9,791 bases of DNA from Clostridia bacterium (GTDB lineage Bacteria > Bacillota > Clostridia > Oscillospirales > Butyricicoccaceae): NCBI GenBank assembly GCA_017407765.1, contig JAFQVZ010000029.1, forward strand, positions 1 through 9,791. Reading direction: 5' to 3'. The translations under genes were made by a program, and so were the position numbers. Under the pieces are notes generated by a model. The model saw only the letters and a program-made list of their open reading frames with translations, was not told where the DNA came from and did no database searches. The stretch's first letter is position 1; each line of letters begins with the position of its first letter. Positions 5,723-9,791 of this stretch are shown one piece after another.

Positions 5723-6589
5723 ATGAACCAGTTAAATCTGCTCAATCATGTTATAGCAAATTGCGATGAAGCTCTGGTCGAGGCATTTGTCAGAAGAATG
5801 GACATATCCTCCGAAGTAGCTAAAGCAAAGCTCTCCATGGACGAAAAAGTCTATGACTCTAAAACCGAGCGCGAATATATCCAGCATGTAGTATCCCAGT
5901 TCAGCCCCGAGCTGAGCCTCAAAGCCAATTCTCTTTGGTATTCCCTGCTCCGCATGGACCGTGGCCAGCAGTTCCGCTGGATCCTCAAGCACACAGAAAG
6001 CATTGCCCCTGCCCACGAGGCTCTTATCACCGATTCTCTGCCCGAAGGCCCCGTTGCCTGCACCGACAAGTATGCTGATGAAGCCTCTCAGCTTCTGGGA
6101 TGTGATGTTATCCGCTGCGCCTCAAATGACGAAGCACTTCAGATGCTCAAGGACGGCAAGGTCGCACGCACCGTTCTCGGCTGCGACAAGGACTTTGACC
6201 TTGCTCAGATTTACCTCACCTTCTATAACACAGATATCTTCATGAATGCCAGCGCCCGCCCCAACGACGGCCGCAGCCTCTTCTTCCTTTCCAAGAATCT
6301 TGTTGTTCCCGAAGACTGCAACCGCATGACTCTGGCATTTGCTGTCGACCGTCATTATGGCAGCCTCACTCAGGCTCTGTCAACTCTGGCTGAAGCAAAG
6401 CTCAACATCGAAAATATGCGTTTGCGCCGTAAGGTAGCCGGCGATGGCCATCCCGATGACCTTATCTTCATTGATCTGTCGGGTGATTTCAATACGATCG
6501 ATACCCGCACAGCTCTTTATCAGTTCGAAAACGAAATGTATTATTTCCGTCTGCTCGGTTTCTGGAACCGTCAGGAGCAGGACGACTGA
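5723..6589 (+). CDS. Degenerate chorismate mutase/prephenate dehydratase-like (P-protein) with ACT domain, 288 aa
   Basis: The domain order is that of bifunctional PheA. An AroQ mutase-like helical region covers 5-90, a shortened dehydratase-like part about 107-192, and an ACT domain about 202-282. By hand alignment to the E. coli AroQ mutase, R28, K39, D48, E52 and Q88 are kept (R24, K36, D45, E49, Q83). R11 is N8 and R51 is T48. The dehydratase keeps a first-lobe segment (V111-A-C-T-D-K to L152-G-C-D) but lacks most of the second lobe, and its T-R-F motif reads G183-R-S. In the ACT domain the phenylalanine-binding GAL and ESRP motifs read G213-S-L and N231-M-R-L. Normal P-proteins are about 360-390 residues. 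The start is ATG 5723, 7 nt after AAAGGA. A good promoter and terminator indicate an expressed single gene. It may be a regulated mutase or a pseudoenzyme; dehydratase activity is unlikely. Confidence 0.8.
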   Translation: MNQLNLLNHVIANCDEALVEAFVRRMDISSEVAKAKLSMDEKVYDSKTEREYIQHVVSQFSPELSLKANSLWYSLLRMDRGQQFRWILKHTESIAPAHEALITDSLPEGPVACTDKYADEASQLLGCDVIRCASNDEALQMLKDGKVARTVLGCDKDFDLAQIYLTFYNTDIFMNASARPNDGRSLFFLSKNLVVPEDCNRMTLAFAVDRHYGSLTQALSTLAEAKLNIENMRLRRKVAGDGHPDDLIFIDLSGDFNTIDTRTALYQFENEMYYFRLLGFWNRQEQDD

Positions 6590-6606
6590 TACTCATAAAA
6601 AAGCCG

Positions 6607-6642
6607 ATCCCATCTGCATCTGCAGATGGGATTTTCTTTTTC
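6607..6642 (+). terminator. Terminator of the P-protein-like gene
   Basis: ATCCCATCTGCA (6607-6618) pairs with TGCAGATGGGAT (6621-6632), followed by TTTTCTTTTT. On the minus strand the same stem is followed by CGGCTTTTTT, so it may also back up the permease terminator. Confidence 0.93.
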
Positions 6643-6648
6643 CAACAT

Positions 6649-6675
6649 AAAAAGGGCCCGGCATTATGCCGAGCC
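6649..6675 (-). terminator. Terminator of the purine permease gene
   Basis: On the minus strand GGGCTCGGCA (6675-6666) pairs with TGCCGGGCCC (6663-6654) with one G-U pair, followed by TTTTTATG. The wobble is a C-A mismatch on the plus strand, which shows the orientation. It begins about 20 nt after the permease stop. Confidence 0.9.
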
Positions 6676-6695
6676 CCTATCGATTATCAAAACTG

Positions 6696-8114
6696 TTATA
6701 CTACAAGGAAGAACTTGCAGATAAACATCAGAGCCAGAACGTATGTCAGACCCGAGATCTCGCTCTTCTTGCCTGTCAGCAGAGCTGTTACCGTGTAAGC
6801 GATGATAGCAAGACCGATGCCGTGGCCGATAGATCCGGTTATGGGCATGGCGATCAGCATCAGCGCTGTGGGCAGAACCTGAGAAACATCATCAAAGTTA
6901 ACGTTCTTAAGGCCGCCGATCATCAGTACGCCAACATAGATAAGTGCAGCCGATGTTGCAGGAGCGGGTATCAGCGCAGCGATGGGCGAAAGGAACATAC
7001 ATGCAAGGAAGCACACACCTGCCGTGAAGGCTGTGAGACCTGTACGTCCTCCCTCCTCAACACCTGCAGCAGACTCTACAAATGTTGTGACTGTAGATGT
7101 ACCTGTCAGGGCGCCGACTGTTGTGCCGACAGCATCGGCAAAGAGTGCCTCGCGCAAATTGGGCATATTGCCCTTTTCATCTACCATGCCTGCACGGGAA
7201 GCTGTGCCGACCAGCGTGCCGACTGTGTCGAACATATCGATCATGCAGAATGTTACGATGAGCATAACAGCAGACAGCCAGCCGATCTCAAACATGGATG
7301 CAAAGTCGAACTTGAAGAACGTCATCTCGAACATATCGGCAAAAGGAGGTGCCCAGGATGCTGTTGCAAGTGCTTCAAAGGGATTGTTTCCCAGCATAAA
7401 GCATCCCATCCAGTATACGATGGATGCACCCAGCATACCGAAAAGAACCGAACCCTTGACCTTCTTATGGTTGAGTGCAACTATCAGGAACAAACCAATA
7501 AATGTTGTCACTACATACAGAAGCATCGTGTTCCATCCGGAACCCATAGCTTCCTTTGTAATGGAAGGAGTCAGATTTGTAAAGAATGTTCCCAGCATAT
7601 AGAAGGGCCCGCCTGTCTCGGAATATACGCCTGCATTGGAGCCAAGGCCGATATTGAGCAGCATCATACCAATAGCAGGAGAAATGCCGATACGTACACC
7701 AAGAGGAATGGCTTCGACGATCTTTTCTCTTACCTTGAGGAAGGTAAGAACTATAAAGAAAATGCCTTCAACCAAAATGATGCTGAGACCGGCATTGAAC
7801 GAAGCCTCATAGCTGAGGCCTGTGATGGCCGCGATATTGGCAACTACAACAGCAAAGAAGCTGTTAAGACCCATACCGGGAGCCATTACAAAGGGCTTGT
7901 TGGCCGCAAAAGCCATTACGAATGTACCTATGGCCGACGAGATGACCGTTGCCATAAATACAGCATTCCACAGAGGTGAGCCTGTGTTGAAGTTGGTCAG
8001 AAGATTTGGGTTAAGAGCAATGATATACGCCATCGTCATGAATGTCGAGAATCCGGCAAGGATCTCGGTTTTCACTGTCGAACCATTCTCTTTGACCTTA
8101 AAGAGTTTTTCCAT
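6696..8114 (-). CDS. NCS2-family guanine/hypoxanthine permease (AzgA/PbuG type)
   Basis: This is a multi-pass inner-membrane carrier, probably a proton symporter for hypoxanthine, guanine or adenine. The 472-residue length and hydrophobicity fit about 12-14 membrane segments. Diagnostic AzgA-subfamily signatures, counted from the upstream ATG at 8132, are the first substrate motif A-P-G-M-G-L-N-S-F-F-A near 84-94, and D-M-F-D-T-V-G-T-L-V-G-T-A followed by T-G-T-S-T-V-T-T-F-V-E-S-A-A-G-V-E-E-G-G-R-T-G-L in the C-terminal half. These separate it from the uracil/xanthine branch. Start choice: the ATG at 8132 is followed at once by GGGGAGG, which is the ribosome binding site for ATG 8114 (9-nt spacing). 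A PRPP-dependent purine salvage step would yield pyrophosphate, the substrate of the divergent ppa. No purine riboswitch is seen upstream. Confidence 0.92.
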   Translation of the reverse strand: MEKLFKVKENGSTVKTEILAGFSTFMTMAYIIALNPNLLTNFNTGSPLWNAVFMATVISSAIGTFVMAFAANKPFVMAPGMGLNSFFAVVVANIAAITGLSYEASFNAGLSIILVEGIFFIVLTFLKVREKIVEAIPLGVRIGISPAIGMMLLNIGLGSNAGVYSETGGPFYMLGTFFTNLTPSITKEAMGSGWNTMLLYVVTTFIGLFLIVALNHKKVKGSVLFGMLGASIVYWMGCFMLGNNPFEALATASWAPPFADMFEMTFFKFDFASMFEIGWLSAVMLIVTFCMIDMFDTVGTLVGTASRAGMVDEKGNMPNLREALFADAVGTTVGALTGTSTVTTFVESAAGVEEGGRTGLTAFTAGVCFLACMFLSPIAALIPAPATSAALIYVGVLMIGGLKNVNFDDVSQVLPTALMLIAMPITGSIGHGIGLAIIAYTVTALLTGKKSEISGLTYVLALMFICKFFLVV

Positions 8115-8164
8115 GAGATTTTTCCTCCCCATTATTTGTCCCTCTTACGAACAAGGATGTATAA

Positions 8165-8193
8165 ATAGTACCATGATTCATCAAAAAAGACAA
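8165..8193 (-). promoter_or_regulatory. Candidate promoter of the purine permease gene
   Basis: A -35 TTGTCT (8193-8188), a 17-bp spacer and a -10 TACTAT (8170-8165), each 4 of 6 matches, would give a leader of about 45 nt. An overlapping TTGATG/TATACA pair is an alternative. It is weak, as expected for a regulated gene. Confidence 0.35.
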
Positions 8194-8250
8194 TGATGCA
8201 TTTCATTCCATCATCAATTTATTTAACGATATTTTCCCACAGCATAATCG

Positions 8251-8279
8251 TTGCCTATATGCACAATTCATGTTATAAT
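8251..8279 (+). promoter_or_regulatory. ppa promoter
   Basis: A -35 TTGCCT (8251-8256), a 17-bp spacer and a perfect extended -10 TGTTATAAT (hexamer 8274-8279) put transcription start near 8286, with a short leader before ATG 8311. Confidence 0.8.
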
Positions 8280-8310
8280 TTAATATGATAATGAAATGGA
8301 GTTGATATAT

Positions 8311-8844
8311 ATGAACTTATGGCACGACATCAAACCTTCAAGAATGCATCCTGAAGATTTCCTCGCAGTCATCGAGATCGAAAAAGGTTCTAAAAACAAG
8401 TATGAGCTTGATAAAGAGACCGGCGCCCTTCGTCTCGACCGTATTCTTTACACCTCTACCCACTACCCTGCCAATTACGGCTTTATACCCAGAAGTTATT
8501 CCGATGATGGCGACCCTCTGGATGTTCTGGTCCTGTGCAGCGAGCCTATCCGCCCTATGAGCCTTGTCAGGTGTTATCCTGTAGGATATATTGCCATGCG
8601 CGACGGCGGCGCCACCGATGAAAAGATCCTCGCTATCCCCTTTGAAGATCCCATGTACAACAGCTATAAAGATCTTTCCGACCTTCCCGCACATATTTCC
8701 GAAGAGATCAGCCACTTTTTCAGCGTGTACAAGCATCTCGAACCCGATAAAGACGCTCAGGTCGAGGCAGTATTTAATCGCGACGCTGCTGTTGAAGTTA
8801 TCAGAAAAGCATTTGAAAACTACATCGAAAAGTTCTGCCGATAA
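8311..8844 (+). CDS. ppa: Inorganic pyrophosphatase, family I (soluble)
   Basis: The cytoplasmic enzyme hydrolyses pyrophosphate to two phosphates, pulling forward reactions such as tRNA charging, nucleotide salvage and polymer synthesis. The 177 residues match the bacterial family I length (E. coli 176). All active-site groups are visible: K25 and K30-Y-E32, R44, Y56 in PANYGF, the signature D66-G-D68-P-L-D71, D98, D103 and K105 in RDGGATDEK, and Y140-K141. This is the family I (Ppa) fold, not the DHH-type family II enzyme common in many Firmicutes. The start is ATG 8311, 9 nt after GGAG; the upstream ATG at 8296 overlaps that site and is rejected. The gene stands alone between a strong promoter and a shared bidirectional terminator. 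Confidence 0.95.
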   Translation: MNLWHDIKPSRMHPEDFLAVIEIEKGSKNKYELDKETGALRLDRILYTSTHYPANYGFIPRSYSDDGDPLDVLVLCSEPIRPMSLVRCYPVGYIAMRDGGATDEKILAIPFEDPMYNSYKDLSDLPAHISEEISHFFSVYKHLEPDKDAQVEAVFNRDAAVEVIRKAFENYIEKFCR

Positions 8845-8852
8845 TGGCCGAT

Positions 8853-8894
8853 ATAAGAAAAGACGGACACAACGATGTGTCCGTCTTTTCTTAT
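8853..8894. terminator. Shared bidirectional terminator of ppa and the hemolysin III-like gene
   Basis: ATAAGAAAAGACGGACACA (8853-8871) pairs perfectly with 8876-8894, 19 bp around an ACGA loop. In either direction a GACGGACACA core stem is followed by CTTTTCTTAT. It starts 8 nt after the ppa stop and includes the stop codon (8893-8891) of the opposite gene. Confidence 0.95.
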
Positions 8895-9589
8895 GCAGGC
8901 AGTATTACATTATTCATCATTATGAACATTGCTGCAGAGCCCAAGAGCACAAATACATGAAATACCTCATGACAACCAAACTTTGGATTATTTCTTCCCG
9001 GCCATTTTACCGCATAGAGGACTCCGCCCGCAGTATAAAGCGCCCCTCCGATAAGCAGCATAGTTATACCATTCCATCCTACCGCCTTCCAAAGCGGATA
9101 TATGGCAATAATGGCAAGCCATCCCATAGCGATATATACAGTAGATGATACCCATCGGGGACATGTTACCCAAAAGAATGTCATAACCGTTCCCGCGATA
9201 GCCAGAGTCCATATTATGCCAAGCAGCCACCATCCCCATGTTCCGCGCAGAACTGTCAGACATACAGGAGTATAGGTGCCCGCGATCAGGTAATAGATCG
9301 CCATATGGTCAAACTTTTTCAGATTGATCCTTCCCTGCACCTCAGTTCGCAGGCTGTGATACAGTGTTGAGGCCGTATACAGCAGTATCATGGAAACTCC
9401 ATAGATCGCAAATGATACTGTTTTCCATGCATTTCCCTGCTGAGCTGCGTGGAACATAAGCCATATCATCCCGAATACAGAAAGAATGATGCCTATACCA
9501 TGAGTGATAGCCGACCAAGGCCTTAATCCATCGTAAGGGTCTCTGGCTTTTTCACCTGATCTGACATTGTTATCTTTCACTTTAATCAC
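8891..9589 (-). CDS. Hemolysin III family (PAQR-type) seven-helix membrane protein
   Basis: This integral membrane protein of 232 residues has about seven hydrophobic segments, in the HlyIII/YqfA/PAQR superfamily. The putative zinc site of the family is complete: S74 and H78 in TASTLYHS, D94 in FDHMAIYYLIAGTYTP, and H207 and H211 in GCHEVFHVFVLLG. Family members act in membrane homeostasis or as hydrolase-like proteins; despite the name, haemolysis is not established for most. The start is uncertain. GTG 9589 opens the frame without a clear ribosome binding site, while GTG 9580 lies 4 nt after GGTGAT, which matches the 16S tail, so the protein may be three residues shorter. Its own strong promoter lies at 9620-9648. 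The stop codon is inside the terminator shared with ppa. Confidence 0.88.
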   Translation of the reverse strand: MIKVKDNNVRSGEKARDPYDGLRPWSAITHGIGIILSVFGMIWLMFHAAQQGNAWKTVSFAIYGVSMILLYTASTLYHSLRTEVQGRINLKKFDHMAIYYLIAGTYTPVCLTVLRGTWGWWLLGIIWTLAIAGTVMTFFWVTCPRWVSSTVYIAMGWLAIIAIYPLWKAVGWNGITMLLIGGALYTAGGVLYAVKWPGRNNPKFGCHEVFHVFVLLGSAAMFIMMNNVILPA

Positions 9590-9619
9590 CCGATTTTGTT
9601 TATAAATTATTTATATTTT

Positions 9620-9648
9620 ATTATACTCTTCTCCTATTGGTTTATCAA
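9620..9648 (-). promoter_or_regulatory. Promoter of the hemolysin III-like gene
   Basis: A -35 TTGATA (9648-9643), a 17-bp spacer and a perfect -10 TATAAT (9625-9620) give a leader of about 25-33 nt before the GTG start. Confidence 0.85.
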
Positions 9649-9702
9649 GCTAAATATTTGAACTTTTAATTAATTTTCTTTTAACAATACATTCACAGAA
9701 AC

Positions 9703-9754
9703 GACATCCTTAGTACATGAGCCTGCTGTATATTACTCAGAAAGAAAGGATGTC
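9703..9754 (+). promoter_or_regulatory. Inverted repeat able to hide the ribosome binding site of the right-edge gene
   Basis: GACATCCTT (9703-9711) is fully complementary to AAGGATGTC (9746-9754), with 34 nt between the arms. The right arm contains the AAAGGA-type ribosome binding site of the TTG start at 9760. In RNA this could block translation. Whether the left arm is transcribed depends on an unseen promoter; only a weak TTGAAC/TTAACA pair (9658-9686) lies upstream. Confidence 0.4.
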
Positions 9755-9759
9755 TCTCG

Positions 9760-9791
9760 TTGAACGGATTATACCGCAATGCTGTTGACGC
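9760..9791 (+). CDS. 5' end of an unidentified gene (partial)
   Basis: A TTG at 9760 lies 9-10 nt after AAAGG and opens a frame M-N-G-L-Y-R-N-A-V-D that runs off the window. The ribosome binding site and the lack of other signals in the 170-bp gap support a start here, but ten residues do not identify a family. The competing ATG at 9750 gives only a 12-residue peptide. Confidence 0.45.
   Translation, partial: MNGLYRNAVD

Noticed and set aside
831..7979. Very long open frames on the plus strand opposite the minus-strand genes (831-1823, 2794-4131, 4342-5595 and 6666-7979, 330 to 445 codons)
   Set aside because: All four are in exact codon register with the sense gene, so a stop would need the sense codons TTA, CTA or TCA, which these genes rarely use. 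The predicted products are Cys/His-rich and resemble no family. Codon bias explains them.
8115..8132. ATG 8132 as the start of the purine permease
   Set aside because: The bases just after it form the GGGGAGG ribosome binding site for ATG 8114, and nothing suitable lies upstream of 8132.
8296..8310. ATG 8296 as the start of ppa
   Set aside because: Its second and third bases run into the GGAG used by ATG 8311, and family I enzymes start at about this place (176-177 residues).
8115..8310. Purine riboswitch upstream of the guanine/hypoxanthine permease
   Set aside because: I looked on the minus strand for the conserved purine aptamer core and the paired loops and did not find them.
9750..9788. 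Small ORF MSLVERIIPQCC at the right edge
   Set aside because: It ends after 12 codons, and its ATG lies within the ribosome binding site region. The TTG frame at 9760 stays open to the window end. A leader peptide cannot be excluded but has no support.

Overview
The window looks like chromosomal DNA of a low-to-mid-GC Gram-positive bacterium in the class Clostridia, probably near Ruminococcaceae/Oscillospiraceae. This is inferred from strong AGGAGG-type ribosome binding sites, compact GC stem plus U-tract terminators, a BlaI-type repressor, a stand-alone TSCPD protein, a type II pantothenate kinase and an atypical (MocR-like, subgroup Ic) aspartate aminotransferase. Species cannot be named from the sequence. 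I see no mobile element, CRISPR array, tRNA or rRNA. Every gene is intact except the two cut by the window ends.

Left part (1-4524, all minus strand): read in the direction of transcription, a small TSCPD protein is followed 34 nt later by asnS (asparaginyl-tRNA synthetase). A hairpin comes next, then coaW (type II pantothenate kinase), then an aspartate-type aminotransferase ending at a clean terminator. Directly behind that terminator is the promoter of a BlaI/MecI-family repressor, with two 16-bp palindromic operators on the promoter and leader. The first codons of a following gene, probably its BlaR1-type sensor protease, run off the left edge.

Middle (4525-6690): threonine aldolase (minus) and a chorismate mutase/prephenate dehydratase-like protein (plus) diverge from back-to-back promoters whose -35 boxes are only 10 bp apart. 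The second gene is the most notable one here. It keeps the domain order of the P-protein PheA (AroQ mutase, dehydratase, ACT) but is about 90 residues short in the dehydratase part. It also lacks signature residues in all three domains, although its promoter, ribosome binding site and terminator are intact. It may be a pseudoenzyme or a repurposed regulatory protein.

Right part (6649-9791): an NCS2/AzgA-type guanine-hypoxanthine permease (minus) and a family I inorganic pyrophosphatase (plus) diverge. The pyrophosphatase converges on a hemolysin III/PAQR-family membrane protein (minus), and the two share a perfect 19-bp-stem bidirectional terminator that contains the membrane protein's stop codon. 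A new plus-strand gene starts at the right edge with a TTG codon and an upstream arm able to pair with its ribosome binding site.

Functionally this is mostly housekeeping: amino-acid metabolism and tRNA charging, coenzyme A synthesis, purine uptake and pyrophosphate removal. The blaI-blaR cassette is the only clearly signal-responsive unit. In several genes the longest open frame starts upstream of the real start, inside the ribosome binding site or promoter. I moved those starts and give the reasons in each entry.
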